DNA from: Variovorax paradoxus
Lineage (GTDB): Bacteria; Pseudomonadota; Gammaproteobacteria; Burkholderiales; Burkholderiaceae_C
Length of the DNA: 64,000 nucleotides
Direction: 5' to 3'
Assembly: GCF_022009635.1 (NCBI RefSeq)
Contig: NZ_CP091716.1
Location: forward strand, 1,813,001 to 1,877,000
Each line of letters begins with the position of its first letter. The first letter of the stretch is position 1. Positions 43,816 through 53,367 of this stretch are shown here, piece by piece. The notes beneath the pieces are model-generated. The model saw only the letters and a program-made list of their open reading frames with translations. It made no database searches and was not told the DNA's origin. A program made the position numbers and the translations under genes.

Positions 43816-45951
43816 ATGGGCGCGATGAATCTCTCGCCCGTCGCTGCCGCCGCCGTCGCCTGCCTGTTGCTTCATGCCGTGTCGCCCGCCCATGCGCAGC
43901 AGGCGGCGGCGCCGGGCGCGCTGCGCGAGATCACGGTCTCCACGCCGCGCGGCGAGGTCGCTCCGTTCAACGTGCCGGGCTCCGTCGACCGCGTCGACGG
44001 CGACGAGATGCGCGACAGCCGGCTGCAGGTCAATCTCTCGGAAAGCCTGGGCGCGGTGCCGGGGCTGCAGGTGCAGAACCGGCAGAACTACGCGCAGGAC
44101 CTGCAGCTTTCCATTCGCGGCTTCGGCGCGCGCTCCACCTTCGGCGTGCGCGGCGTGCGGCTTTACGTCGACGGCATTCCCGCCACCCTGCCCGACGGGC
44201 AGGGCCAGACCTCCAACATCGACATCGGCTCGGTGGACCGCGTCGAAGTCTTCCGCGGGCCGTTCTCCGCGCTCTACGGCAATTCTTCCGGCGGCGTGGT
44301 GCAGGCCTTCACCGCATCGGGCGAGGGGGCGCCACGGCTGGCGTATTCACTGGCGGGCGGCAGCTTCGGCACCTGGCGGCAGTCGCTGCAGCTGAGCGGC
44401 TCGCAGGGCGCGGTCGACTACATGCTCGATGCCAGCCGCTTCCATACCGACGGCTGGCGCGAGCACAGCGCCGCGCGGCGCGACATCGCCAACGGCAAGC
44501 TGGGCATCGCGCTGGACAACGGCGACAAGCTCACGCTCGTGATGAACAGCGTGCGCATCGACGCGCAGGACCCGCTCGGCCTCACCGCCGACCAGTACGC
44601 GCTGGCGCCGCGCGCCGCACCGCTGGCCACCCAGTACGACACGCGCAAGACGGTCGAGCAGACGCAGGCAGGGCTGCTCTACGAGCGGCACATCGACGCC
44701 ACCCAGGCGCTGCGCCTCATGGTCTACGGCGGCGAGCGCAAGACCACGCAGTACCAGGCCATTCCGCCGTCGGCGCAGCAGAACCCGCTGCACGCGGGCG
44801 GCGTGATCGACCTGTCGCGGCAGTACGGCGGCATCGACCTGCGCTGGAGCGCCGCGCTGCAACTGGCCGACAGGCCGCTCGACGTGGTCGCCGGGCTGGG
44901 CTACGACAACCTGCGCGAAAAGCGGCGCGGCTACGAGAACTACCTGGGTCCGCTCGCAAACCCGGTGCTCGGCGTGCAGGGGCGCCTGCGCCGCAACGAG
45001 CTCAACACCGTCTGGAACCTCGACCCCTACGCGCAGGCGACATGGCGCTTTGCCGAGCGCTGGACGCTGGAGGCCGGCGTGCGCCGCAGCAGCGTGCACT
45101 TCGATTCGCAGGACCGCTACATCGTCGGCGCCAACCGCGACGACAGCGGCAGCGCGCGCTACGGCAAGACCTTGCCCGTGGCCTCGCTGCGCTACCAGGC
45201 CACGCCCGACCTCGCGCTGTACGGCTCCGTCGGCCGCGGCTTCGAGACGCCCACGCTCAACGAGCTGTCGTACCGCGCGAACGGCGCCAGCGGCCTCAAC
45301 TTCGCGCTGAGGCCTTCGGTGAACGACAGCCTGGAAGTGGGCGCCAAGGCCCGGCTCGCGGGCGGCCTGCTCACGGCGGCGCTGTTCCAGACCCGCACGC
45401 GCGACGAGATCGTGACCGACACCAACATCGGCGGCCGCGCCACCTTCCAGAACGCGGGCCGCACCAGGCGCAACGGCTTCGAGCTGGGCTGGCAGCACGA
45501 GACAGCCGACCACTGGCGCACGCAACTGGCCTACACATGGCTGGACGCGACCTACCGTGATGCCTTCTGTTCGCCGTCGCCTTGCGGCACGGGCAACGCC
45601 GTGGCGGCGGGCAATCGCATTCCCGGTATCGCGAAGCAATCGCTGTTCGCGTCGCTGGGCTGGGTGCCGCCCGAGGGCTGGCGCGCCGGTGCGGAAGTGC
45701 GCGCGCTCGGCCGCATCCTGGCCAACGACGTCAACACGGCAGTGGCCTCGGGCTATGCGGTGGCGGCCGTCTATGCCGGCTACCTGAAGAAGTGGGAGCG
45801 CTGGGAGTTCAACGCCTTCGCGCGCGTCGACAACCTGTTCGACCGGCGGTACGTGGGGTCGGTGATCGTCAACGAAGGCAACAGCCGCTTCTACGAACCC
45901 GCGCTGGGCCGGAACTGGACCGTGGGGTTGAGCGGCGCTTACCGGTTCTGA
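43816..45951 (+). CDS. TonB-dependent receptor, PqqU (YncD)-like
   Basis: Outer-membrane receptor of 711 aa with a signal peptide (to AHAQ, about residue 28). The plug contains QNYAQDLQLSIRGFGARST, GVRLYVDGIPATLPDGQGQ and VFRGPFSALYGNSSGG, closely resembling E. coli YncD, now PqqU, the importer of the redox cofactor PQQ. The barrel ends in GAYRF. No Fur-like site precedes it, consistent with a non-siderophore ligand. The start could also be ATG 43825. It is 71 bases downstream of the metallophosphoesterase, possibly the same transcript. Confidence 0.85.
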   Translation: MGAMNLSPVAAAAVACLLLHAVSPAHAQQAAAPGALREITVSTPRGEVAPFNVPGSVDRVDGDEMRDSRLQVNLSESLGAVPGLQVQNRQNYAQDLQLSIRGFGARSTFGVRGVRLYVDGIPATLPDGQGQTSNIDIGSVDRVEVFRGPFSALYGNSSGGVVQAFTASGEGAPRLAYSLAGGSFGTWRQSLQLSGSQGAVDYMLDASRFHTDGWREHSAARRDIANGKLGIALDNGDKLTLVMNSVRIDAQDPLGLTADQYALAPRAAPLATQYDTRKTVEQTQAGLLYERHIDATQALRLMVYGGERKTTQYQAIPPSAQQNPLHAGGVIDLSRQYGGIDLRWSAALQLADRPLDVVAGLGYDNLREKRRGYENYLGPLANPVLGVQGRLRRNELNTVWNLDPYAQATWRFAERWTLEAGVRRSSVHFDSQDRYIVGANRDDSGSARYGKTLPVASLRYQATPDLALYGSVGRGFETPTLNELSYRANGASGLNFALRPSVNDSLEVGAKARLAGGLLTAALFQTRTRDEIVTDTNIGGRATFQNAGRTRRNGFELGWQHETADHWRTQLAYTWLDATYRDAFCSPSPCGTGNAVAAGNRIPGIAKQSLFASLGWVPPEGWRAGAEVRALGRILANDVNTAVASGYAVAAVYAGYLKKWERWEFNAFARVDNLFDRRYVGSVIVNEGNSRFYEPALGRNWTVGLSGAYRF

Positions 45952-45961
45952 GCGGAAAATG

Positions 45962-45990
45962 AAAAACGGCGGGCAATGCCCGCCGTTGTC
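45962..45990. terminator. Terminator between the TonB receptor and the ABC permease
   Basis: A 10-bp stem AACGGCGGGC/GCCCGCCGTT with a 3-base loop. The T-run (TTTTTC) is on the minus-strand side, so it chiefly ends the ABC importer operon and may also stop the convergent receptor transcript. Confidence 0.8.
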
Positions 45991-46008
45991 TCGTTTGGTT
46001 TCGTGCGT

Positions 46009-46884
46009 TCAGAACGCGGCAGGCCGCCACTTCAACAGCCGCTTCTCCAGCGAACTGAGCAGGAAGTCGGCCGCCAATGCAACCACGGCCAGAACGATCA
46101 TCGCCGCGAACACGCCGCTGGCGTTGAACGCGCCTTGGGCGGTGGAGATCAGCAGGCCGATGCCTTCCTTGGCGCCGAGGAACTCGCCCACCACCGCACC
46201 GACCAGCGCGAAGCCGAAGCTCACGTGCAGGCTGGCCAGAATCCACGACATCGCCGACGGAATCACCACCGACATCGTCACCTGCCGCGGCGAGGCGCCC
46301 AGGATCTGCGCGTTCGCGATCATGTACTTGTCGGCTTCCCGCACGCCCTGGAAAGCGTTGCCGAACACCACGAAGAACACCATCACCACCGCCAGCGCCA
46401 CCTTCGAGGCCATGCCCAGGCCCAGCGCGATCACGAAGATCGAGCCCAGCACCACGCGCGGGATCGAGTTGGCGATCTGGATGTAGAGGCTGAACACATC
46501 CGACAGCAGCTTGTTGCGGCCCAGGATGATGCCGCACAGCACGCCGGCGACCGAGCCGATCAGGAAGCCGATCACCGTTTCCTCGAGCGTCACCGCCACC
46601 TGCATCCACAGCGAGCCCTGCGAGGTGCCGTCGCGCATCCACTCCACGAGCTGGTCGTAGATCATCGAAGGCATCGAATAGAAGAACGGGTCGATCCACT
46701 TCAGGCGCGCCGCGATCTCCCAGCCGCCGAGCGCGACGATCAGCACCGCCAGGCGCAGGCCGATGATCATGCGGCGGCGGCCGCGGATGGCCGCCTGCGC
46801 GACCTCGGATTCGCGCGCCAGCGCGGCGTCGCTGAGCGACGAGGGCAGCACCGCTGCCGTTGGGGTGGTGGTGGAGGGCGTCAT
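46009..46884 (-). CDS. ABC transporter permease, SsuC/TauC/NrtB type
   Basis: A 291-aa inner-membrane permease with about six helices. The EAA-type loop reads ILGASPRQVTMSVVIPSAM, as in the nitrate/sulfonate/taurine group, and GFALVGAVVGEFLGAKEGIG is the typical last loop. ATG 46884 is used. A GTG at 46905, overlapping the ATPase stop codon (GTGA), is an equally reasonable coupled start adding seven residues. It is the last gene of a three-gene importer operon. Confidence 0.92.
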   Translation of the reverse strand: MTPSTTTPTAAVLPSSLSDAALARESEVAQAAIRGRRRMIIGLRLAVLIVALGGWEIAARLKWIDPFFYSMPSMIYDQLVEWMRDGTSQGSLWMQVAVTLEETVIGFLIGSVAGVLCGIILGRNKLLSDVFSLYIQIANSIPRVVLGSIFVIALGLGMASKVALAVVMVFFVVFGNAFQGVREADKYMIANAQILGASPRQVTMSVVIPSAMSWILASLHVSFGFALVGAVVGEFLGAKEGIGLLISTAQGAFNASGVFAAMIVLAVVALAADFLLSSLEKRLLKWRPAAF

Positions 46885-46901
46885 GATTCTTGTCGTTGTG
46901 T

Positions 46902-47720
46902 TCACTGGATCACCACTTCTTCGCGCAGGTCGTCCCAGATGCGCTTGGAGAGCTCGATGAACTGCGGGTCGTAGCGCACCTCGGACATGATGCGCGGGCG
47001 CGGCAGGTCGATCTCGTACACGCGCTTGAGCGTGGCGGGGCGCGCCGACAGCACGAACACGCGGTCGGCCAGCGCGATCGCCTCTTCCAGATCGTGCGTG
47101 ACGAACACCACGCTGCCGCCGTTGCCCGACCACAGCTGCAGCAGCTCGTCCTGCATCAGCGTGCGGGTCTGCATGTCGAGCGCCGAGAAGGGCTCGTCCA
47201 TCAGCAGGATCTCGGGGTTGTTGATGAAGGTCTGCGCCAGCGCCACGCGCTTGCGCATGCCGCCCGAGAGCTGGTGCGGGTAGTGCTTGCCGAACTTGGC
47301 CAGGCCCACGCGGTGGATCCACTCCTGCGCCAGTTCCATGGCCTCCTTCTTCGGCTTGCCGCGGAAGATCGGGCCGGCGGCCACGTTGTCTTCCACGCTG
47401 CGCCACGGGAACACCGCATCGGCCTGGAACACGAAACCGATGCGCGGGTCCACGCCGGTCACGGGCTTGCCCATCACCTTCACGTCGCCCACGGTGGGCT
47501 TGAGCAGGCCGGTGATCATGTTCAGCGTGGTCGACTTGCCGCAGCCCGTGGGCCCGACGATGGCGACGAACTCGCCGCGCGCCACCGACATGCTGAAGTT
47601 GCGCAGCGCCACGGTGGCGTTGCCGTCCTGGGAGATGAAGCGCAGCGAGACGTCGTTGAAGTCGATCGCCGAAGTCACGGCACTGCCGTTGCCGCCGCTG
47701 GGAGGTGTTCCGTTGCGCAT
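46902..47720 (-). CDS. ABC transporter ATP-binding protein, SsuB/TauB type
   Basis: A 272-aa ATPase of the nitrate/sulfonate importer class, with Walker A VGPTGCGKST, signature LSGGMRKR, Walker B ILLMDEPFSALD and VTHDLEEAIALADRV. The spacing is 2 bases after the binding-protein gene and about 17 (or overlapping) before the permease, so all three are co-translated. Confidence 0.94.
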   Translation of the reverse strand: MRNGTPPSGGNGSAVTSAIDFNDVSLRFISQDGNATVALRNFSMSVARGEFVAIVGPTGCGKSTTLNMITGLLKPTVGDVKVMGKPVTGVDPRIGFVFQADAVFPWRSVEDNVAAGPIFRGKPKKEAMELAQEWIHRVGLAKFGKHYPHQLSGGMRKRVALAQTFINNPEILLMDEPFSALDMQTRTLMQDELLQLWSGNGGSVVFVTHDLEEAIALADRVFVLSARPATLKRVYEIDLPRPRIMSEVRYDPQFIELSKRIWDDLREEVVIQ

Positions 47721-47722
47721 GG

Positions 47723-48763
47723 TCACTTCGCCGCCGCTGCCGCCGCCGAGAGGTAGGCGTTGCTGTAGGTCTTCGACAGGTCGATGTTCTTGCTCTTGAC
47801 CAGCGGCTTGTAGGTGGCGAGCACCTTCAGCACGTTCTCGGGGCCGCCGGCCGGCATCTTCGCGTCGGTGGTGAACATCGGCAGCGATGCCTTCAGCGCC
47901 TCGACGTACAGCGCCTTGTCGTTGCCGTAGTAGTCGCGCGGCATCTTCTCGGCGATGTCCTCGGCGCTGTGGGTGCTGATGTATTGCATGGTGCGCGCGA
48001 AGGCGCGGGCCAGCTTGGTGGCCTCGGCCTTGTGCGACTCGGCCCAGGTGTTCTGCACGTACAGGCTGGCCGCGGGGTAGAGGCCGCCCAGGGCCTTGAT
48101 GGTGTCGGGCTCGGTGCGCAGGTCGACCAGCACCTTGGCGTCGCCGGTCTTGAGCATCTGCGACACGGTGGGCTCGGTGGTCATGCCGGCCTGGATGCGG
48201 TCCTGCTTCATGGCCGCGATGAAGGTGTTGCCGGCGCCCACGGGCAGCAGCGAGTATTCCTTCGAGGCCACGCCGGCGCGGTCGGCCAGGTAGCGGGTGA
48301 GGAAGTCGGTCGACGAGCCCAGGCCGGTCACGCCCAGCGTCTTGCCGCCCTTGGCGTCGGCCATGCTCTTGAAGCCGGCGGCATCGGCCTTGGTCGAGAC
48401 CAGCTCGACTTCGCCCGGCACCTTGCAGAACACGGCGATGGCCTGGATTTCCTTGCCCTTGCTCTGCAGGTCGATGGTGTGGTCGTAGAAGCCCACCACG
48501 CCCTGCACGGCGCCGGCGATCAGCTGGTTCTCGGCGTCGACGCCGGCCGGCTGCGACTGCAGCTCGACGTTCAGGCCTTCTTCCTTGAAGTAGCCCAGCA
48601 CCTCGGTGAGCTTGGCCGGCAGGTAGATGATCTTGTTGATGCCGCCCACCATGATGGTGATGGGCGCATCGGCCGCCTGCACGAGTGGCGCGGTGGCGGC
48701 GAGGGCAGTGCACAGGGCGGCGGCCAGCAGGGTGCGGCGGGTGGCGAACGTCGACAGGGACAT
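47723..48763 (-). CDS. ABC transporter substrate-binding protein, SsuA/NMT1-like
   Basis: Periplasmic receptor of 346 aa with a signal peptide (cleavage near QAAD, residue 31). The binding domain has the SsuA/NMT1 pattern: INKIIYLPAKLTEVLGYFKE, GAVQGVVGFYDHT and GVTGLGSSTDFLTRYLA. The family binds sulfonates, taurine, nitrate or pyrimidine precursors, and the specificity is not readable from sequence. The start at 48763 follows GGAGAGACACC. It is divergent from a two-component system that probably controls it. Confidence 0.92.
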   Translation of the reverse strand: MSLSTFATRRTLLAAALCTALAATAPLVQAADAPITIMVGGINKIIYLPAKLTEVLGYFKEEGLNVELQSQPAGVDAENQLIAGAVQGVVGFYDHTIDLQSKGKEIQAIAVFCKVPGEVELVSTKADAAGFKSMADAKGGKTLGVTGLGSSTDFLTRYLADRAGVASKEYSLLPVGAGNTFIAAMKQDRIQAGMTTEPTVSQMLKTGDAKVLVDLRTEPDTIKALGGLYPAASLYVQNTWAESHKAEATKLARAFARTMQYISTHSAEDIAEKMPRDYYGNDKALYVEALKASLPMFTTDAKMPAGGPENVLKVLATYKPLVKSKNIDLSKTYSNAYLSAAAAAAK

Positions 48764-48840
48764 GGTGTCTCTCCGTGTTGTATTGAATTGGAAGTCCGCG
48801 CTCATCTGCCGCGGGACGGGGCCAGTCTAGGAAGCGGCGT

Positions 48841-48859
48841 CTTTCGGCCAGCTTTCGGC
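48841..48859. promoter_or_regulatory. Candidate response-regulator site between the importer and the two-component genes
   Basis: CTTTCGGC at 48841-48848 is repeated at 48852-48859, an 11-base period typical of OmpR/PhoB-class tandem binding. Around it are CTAG motifs: CTAGGAAGC (48827-48835), its inverse GCTTCCTAG (48902-48910), and CCTAGG (48886-48891). Confidence 0.5.
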
Positions 48860-48937
48860 GGCATGCGCGATTTCTCATGGTTATCCCTAGGACTTGCCGA
48901 TGCTTCCTAGAATCCACGGCCACCACCCACGACCCCC

Positions 48938-49612
48938 ATGAAGCTGCTGCTCATCGAAGACAACCCGCAACTCGCGCACTGGCTCTCCAGCCTGCTGCGC
49001 GAGCAGGAGTTCGTGGTCGACCACGTGGACAACGGCGACGCGGCCGACCGCCTGCTGACGCAGACGGCCTACGACGTGGTGCTGCTGGACCTGAACATCC
49101 CGCAGCTTTCAGGCAAGGCCGTGCTGCGCAGGCTGCGCGAGCGCGGCGACACGGTGCCGGTGATCATCCTCACGGCCACCGCGTCGCTCGACCAGAAGGT
49201 GCTGTGCCTGGAGATCGGCGCCGACGACTACCTCGTCAAGCCCTTCGAGATCCGCGAGCTGGTGGCGCGCATCAAGGTGCTGGTGCGCCGGCAGATGCCC
49301 GGCAAGGCCAACGACATCGCCTGCGGCGACCTGCGCTACGACCTGCGCACGCGGCATTTCGCACTGGCCGGCGAAGAGCTGTCGCTGCCGCCGCGAGAAC
49401 GCACGTTGCTCGAGACGCTGATGCTGAAGGCGGGCAGCACCGTGTCGAAGCAGGCGCTGATCGATGCGATATTCGGCCTGGACGACGAGCCCAGCGCCGA
49501 TGCGGTCGACATCTACATCCATCGCCTGCGCAAGAAGCTCGAGGCGAGCCAGGCGACGATCATCACGCTGCGCGGCGTCGGCTACCTGCTGCGCACCCGC
49601 CAGGAAGACTAG
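48938..49612 (+). CDS. OmpR-family response regulator, TctD-like
   Basis: A 224-residue regulator. The receiver domain (1-115) has the phosphoacceptor D51 in VVLLDLNIP, the acidic pair in IEDN and the conserved K101 in YLVKPF. A winged-helix output domain (about 125-220) ends LRKKLEASQATIITLRGVGY. It is paired with the histidine kinase one base downstream. Its similarity to TctD and its position opposite an importer suggest it activates that importer in response to the substrate. Confidence 0.94.
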   Translation: MKLLLIEDNPQLAHWLSSLLREQEFVVDHVDNGDAADRLLTQTAYDVVLLDLNIPQLSGKAVLRRLRERGDTVPVIILTATASLDQKVLCLEIGADDYLVKPFEIRELVARIKVLVRRQMPGKANDIACGDLRYDLRTRHFALAGEELSLPPRERTLLETLMLKAGSTVSKQALIDAIFGLDDEPSADAVDIYIHRLRKKLEASQATIITLRGVGYLLRTRQED

Positions 49613-49613
49613 G

Positions 49614-51050
49614 GTGCCCAGGCGCGCCAGCCTTCGCCTGCGCCTTGCGCTGTGGCTGCTGCTGCCGATGTCGGTGTTCGTCGCCATCTGCGGATACCTC
49701 AACTGGCGCAACGCCGCGGAAGTGGCCGACTACGTGCAGGACCACGACCTGCTGTCCTCGGCCAAGGTGCTGTCGGACCGCCTGATCTGGGAAGACGAGG
49801 ACGTGAAGGCCAGCGTGCCGCCCTCGGCATTGAGCCTGTTCGTCTCGCCCGAGCGCGACCGCGTATTCCTCAGCGTGACGGGCGCCAACGGCGAGGTGCT
49901 GGCCGGCTCGGCCGACTTTCCGCTGCCGGCGGTGCGCAAGCCCGAGGGCATCGACCGCGCGCAGTGGTACGACACCCGCTTCGCCGGCGTGCCGCTGCGC
50001 GCCGTGGTCACCACGCGCGCGATGTACGAGGCCGGCGGCGCGCGCGACATCACCATCGCCGTCGGCAAGACAGAAGGCAGCCGCGACCACATGCTGCGCA
50101 CGCTGTGGTGGCCGTCGATGGAATATCTGTTGATCGCGCTGGCGCTTTCGATCGCGCTGGTCGTGGTGGCGCTGACGCTGGAGCTGCGCCCCATCGTGCG
50201 GCTGAGCCAGCAGCTCGCGCAGCGCGACCCGCTGCACCTCGACCTGGTGGTGGACCCCGGCGCGCTGCACTCCGAGCTGCGGCCGGTGGCCGACACCATC
50301 AACCGCTTCGTGGGGCAGCTGAAGGCGCACTCCGAGGCGCAGCGGCGCTTCATTGCCGATGCGGCGCACCAGTTGCGCACCCCGCTGGCCATGCAGGCCT
50401 CGCAGATCGAATTCGCTCGCTACACGCGGCAGCACCGCGGCGAATGGGACACGCGCCGCGCCGACATGGACGCGATGTGGCAGGAAATGCAGACCAGCAA
50501 CCGCCGGCTGGTCGACGTGACGAACAAGCTGCTGCTGCTGGCGCAGGCCGAGCACGGCGACGCGCACACGCGGCTGGAGCCGGTCGACCTGGCGGCGGTG
50601 GCGCTGCGCTGCGTCGAGCAGCTCGCGGCGCTGGCGGATCGGCGCGGCATCGACCTGGGGCTGGAGTCGCAGGCGGCGCCGGGCGAGGCCGTGGTGCAGG
50701 CGCAGCCGGCGCTGCTCGATGCGCTGGCGACCAACCTGCTGGACAACGCGCTGCGCTACACGCAGGAAGGCGGCAGGGTGACGGTCGGCGTGCGGAATGT
50801 GGAAGGAACGGTCGAGCTGACCGTGGAAGACAACGGCCCCGGCATTCCCGCCGAGGCGCGCGAGCGCGTGTTCGAGCGCTTCTACCGGGTGTCGCAGGAC
50901 ACCGAGGGCACGGGCCTGGGGCTGGCCATCGTGCGGGAGATCGCACGCGCCTTCGATGCGAACGTGGACCTGGCAGCCAATCCGCGCGAGGCGCGGGGGC
51001 TGCTGGTCACGGTGCGTTTCCCGTCTGTTGTTGCTGCTGCCGCCGCCTGA
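49614..51050 (+). CDS. Sensor histidine kinase, TctE-like
   Basis: A 478-aa membrane kinase: TM1 about 8-28, a periplasmic sensor of about 145 residues, TM2 about 175-197, then a HAMP-like stretch. The phosphoacceptor is H252 in AAHQLRTPL, followed by an ATPase domain with the N-box NLLDNALRYT, DNGPGIP and GTGLGLAIV. It starts with GTG at 49614, one base after the response-regulator stop, with GGAAG upstream, so it is tightly coupled. It likely detects the ABC importer's substrate in the periplasm. Confidence 0.93.
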   Translation: MPRRASLRLRLALWLLLPMSVFVAICGYLNWRNAAEVADYVQDHDLLSSAKVLSDRLIWEDEDVKASVPPSALSLFVSPERDRVFLSVTGANGEVLAGSADFPLPAVRKPEGIDRAQWYDTRFAGVPLRAVVTTRAMYEAGGARDITIAVGKTEGSRDHMLRTLWWPSMEYLLIALALSIALVVVALTLELRPIVRLSQQLAQRDPLHLDLVVDPGALHSELRPVADTINRFVGQLKAHSEAQRRFIADAAHQLRTPLAMQASQIEFARYTRQHRGEWDTRRADMDAMWQEMQTSNRRLVDVTNKLLLLAQAEHGDAHTRLEPVDLAAVALRCVEQLAALADRRGIDLGLESQAAPGEAVVQAQPALLDALATNLLDNALRYTQEGGRVTVGVRNVEGTVELTVEDNGPGIPAEARERVFERFYRVSQDTEGTGLGLAIVREIARAFDANVDLAANPREARGLLVTVRFPSVVAAAAA

Positions 51051-51071
51051 AGAAGCGGCGGCCGGGGCTCA

Positions 51072-52259
51072 TCAGCCCTTGATGCCGGCGGCTGCGCGCA
51101 GGGCCGCTGCCTGGTTGGTGGCTTCCCAGGTGAACTCGGGCTCTTCGCGGCCGAAGTGGCCGTAGGCGGCGGTTTTCTGGTAGATCGGGCGCAGCAGGTC
51201 GAGCATCTGGATGATGCCCTTCGGGCGCAGGTCGAAGTGCTCGCGCACCAGTTCGGCGATCTTCTCGTCGGAGATCACGCCGGTGCCTTCGGTGTAGACC
51301 GTGATGTTCATCGGCTGCGCCACGCCGATGGCGTAGGCCACCTGGATCTGGCACTGGCGCGCCAGGCCGGCGGCAACGATGTTCTTGGCCACGTAGCGCG
51401 CGGCGTAGGCGGCCGAGCGGTCGACCTTGGACGGGTCCTTGCCCGAGAACGCGCCGCCGCCGTGCGGGCAGGCGCCGCCGTAGGTGTCGACGATGATCTT
51501 GCGGCCGGTGAGGCCGCAGTCGCCCTGCGGGCCGCCGATGACGAAGCGGCCGGTCGGGTTGATCAGGTAGCGCGTGTCCTTGAGCCACTCCTTGGGCAGC
51601 ACGGGCTTGATGATCTCTTCGATGATCGCTTCGTTGAACGAGGCCTTCATCTTGGTGGGCGTTTCGCTCTGGTCGGGGCTGTGCTGGGTGGAGAGCACCA
51701 CGGTGTCGATGCTGTGCGGCTTGCCGTCCACGTAGCGCATCGTGACCTGGCTCTTGGCGTCGGGGCGCAGGAAGGGCAGGCGGCCGTCCTTGCGCAGCTG
51801 GGCCTGGCGCTCGACGAGGCGGTGCGCGTAGTAGATGGGCGCGGGCATCAGCTCCGGCGTTTCATCGCAGGCGTAGCCGAACATCAGGCCCTGGTCGCCG
51901 GCGCCGGTGTTCAGGTGGTCGTCCGATGCGTGGTCCACGCCCTGGGCGATGTCGTTGGACTGCTTGTCGTAGCAGACCATCACGGCGCAACCCTTGTAGT
52001 CGATGCCGTAGTCGGTGTTGTCGTAGCCGATGCGCTTGATGGTGTCGCGCGCGACCTGGATGTAGTCGACGTGCGCGTTGGTCGTGATCTCGCCGGCGAG
52101 CACCACGAGGCCGGTGTTGGTCAGCGTCTCGGCGGCCACGCGGCTGCGGGGGTCCTGCTCGAAGATCGCGTCCAGGATGGCATCCGAGATCTGGTCGGCG
52201 ACCTTGTCGGGGTGGCCTTCGGAGACGGATTCGGAAGTGAAGAGGAAATCGTTCGCCAT
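51072..52259 (-). CDS. metK: S-adenosylmethionine synthetase
   Basis: Makes S-adenosylmethionine from methionine and ATP; 395 aa, standard length. It begins [19 protein letters not shown], has [12 protein letters not shown] (signature 1) and GGGAFSGKD (signature 2), with the metal- and ATP-binding residues intact. The start is set by homology; AAGGAG lies about 10 bases upstream. The 217 bases between it and the divergent acyltransferase gene contain its leader, in which I found no recognisable SAM or SAH riboswitch. Confidence 0.98.
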   Translation of the reverse strand: MANDFLFTSESVSEGHPDKVADQISDAILDAIFEQDPRSRVAAETLTNTGLVVLAGEITTNAHVDYIQVARDTIKRIGYDNTDYGIDYKGCAVMVCYDKQSNDIAQGVDHASDDHLNTGAGDQGLMFGYACDETPELMPAPIYYAHRLVERQAQLRKDGRLPFLRPDAKSQVTMRYVDGKPHSIDTVVLSTQHSPDQSETPTKMKASFNEAIIEEIIKPVLPKEWLKDTRYLINPTGRFVIGGPQGDCGLTGRKIIVDTYGGACPHGGGAFSGKDPSKVDRSAAYAARYVAKNIVAAGLARQCQIQVAYAIGVAQPMNITVYTEGTGVISDEKIAELVREHFDLRPKGIIQMLDLLRPIYQKTAAYGHFGREEPEFTWEATNQAAALRAAAGIKG

Positions 52260-52476
52260 TTGTACAAAACTCCTTGATGTGACTTGGCGCGTTGCCAACT
52301 CTGCGGAGCCCTGGCGAACGCTTTAGCAGATGCCGGTTGCCCGGCGGGGCACAATCGCCTTCGCGCTTGTGTTTGTCGCCCTGCAAGTTGTTCCGTAACT
52401 CGGCGACAATTTGGATTCTATTCGAGCCGCGCCTACCACGCGCGCGCGTCCGTTTTTTGACCCCCTCCCGTTTTCA

Positions 52477-53367
52477 ATGATCACCCTGTTTCGCCTGCTT
52501 GCCCGCTTGCCGATGCCGTTGATGCATCGGTTCGGCGCCATGCTGGGCTGGCTGGTCTGGTGGTGCGCGCCGGACTACCGCCGCCGCTTCAAGGCCAATG
52601 CCGAAAGCGCGGGTTTCGCCCCCGACCAATACCGCCCCGCCATCGCCGCCGCCGGCAAGATGGCTTCCGAGCTTCCCTGGCTCTGGTTGCGCCCGCAGGG
52701 CCAGACCGTGCTGGACCGCGTGGTGCGCTGGGAGGGCGTCGAGGCCTTCGAGGCCGCCATGCAGGCGAAAAAGGGCGTGATCCTCGTCGCGCCGCACCTG
52801 GGCAGCTGGGAAATGTGCGGCCAGGCCATCGGCGAGCGCTTCCTGGCGGCCTACGGCCCCATCACCGCGCTGTTCCGACCGGCGCGCAAGAAATGGATGG
52901 CCGACCTGATCGCCGCCGGCTCGCGCGACCGGCCCGGCTTGCAGACGCTTCCAACCAACAACAGCGGCGTGCGCGGCCTGATCCGCACGCTACGCGGCGG
53001 CGGCTACACCGGCATCCTTCCCGACCAGGTGCCGCCGCTGGGGCAGGGCGTCTGGGCGCCGTTCCTGGGCCGCCCCGCCTACACCATGACCTTGCTTCCC
53101 CGCCTTGCGCAACAAACCGGCGCGGCCTGTTTCCTCAGCGTCTGTGAGCGGCTGCCCGACGGGGCCGGCTACGTGATCCGCTTCGAGCCGATCGTCGGCA
53201 CGGCGCTGACGGATCCGTCCGCCTCCATCGAGGAAGCCGCCGCGGCCATGAACGACGGCATCGGCCGGCTCATCCGCAGCCTGCCCGGCCAGTACGTGTG
53301 GGACTACGCCCGCTACAAGGAGCCGCGCGCCGAGCGCGTGGCGGCCGCCACCGGGGAGACCGCATGA
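52477..53367 (+). CDS. Lysophospholipid/lipid A acyltransferase, LpxL/HtrB-like (copy 1)
   Basis: Inner-membrane acyltransferase of 296 aa, one N-terminal hydrophobic helix then the LABLAT fold. The catalytic HX4E motif is HLGSWE; LFRPARKKWM and GILPDQVPPLGQGVW are the other conserved blocks. It should add a secondary acyl chain to a lipid A precursor. It overlaps the second acyltransferase gene by ATGA, so the two act in sequence. It is divergent from metK. Confidence 0.93.
   Translation: MITLFRLLARLPMPLMHRFGAMLGWLVWWCAPDYRRRFKANAESAGFAPDQYRPAIAAAGKMASELPWLWLRPQGQTVLDRVVRWEGVEAFEAAMQAKKGVILVAPHLGSWEMCGQAIGERFLAAYGPITALFRPARKKWMADLIAAGSRDRPGLQTLPTNNSGVRGLIRTLRGGGYTGILPDQVPPLGQGVWAPFLGRPAYTMTLLPRLAQQTGAACFLSVCERLPDGAGYVIRFEPIVGTALTDPSASIEEAAAAMNDGIGRLIRSLPGQYVWDYARYKEPRAERVAAATGETA

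Noticed and set aside
48764-48937. TPP riboswitch, suggested by the NMT1-like binding protein
   Set aside because: No CUGAGA-type core or matching helices in the leader.
52260-52476. Possible SAM or SAH riboswitch in the metK leader
   Set aside because: I could not find the conserved core of any SAM or SAH class; only a normal SD is visible. A covariance-model search would decide.
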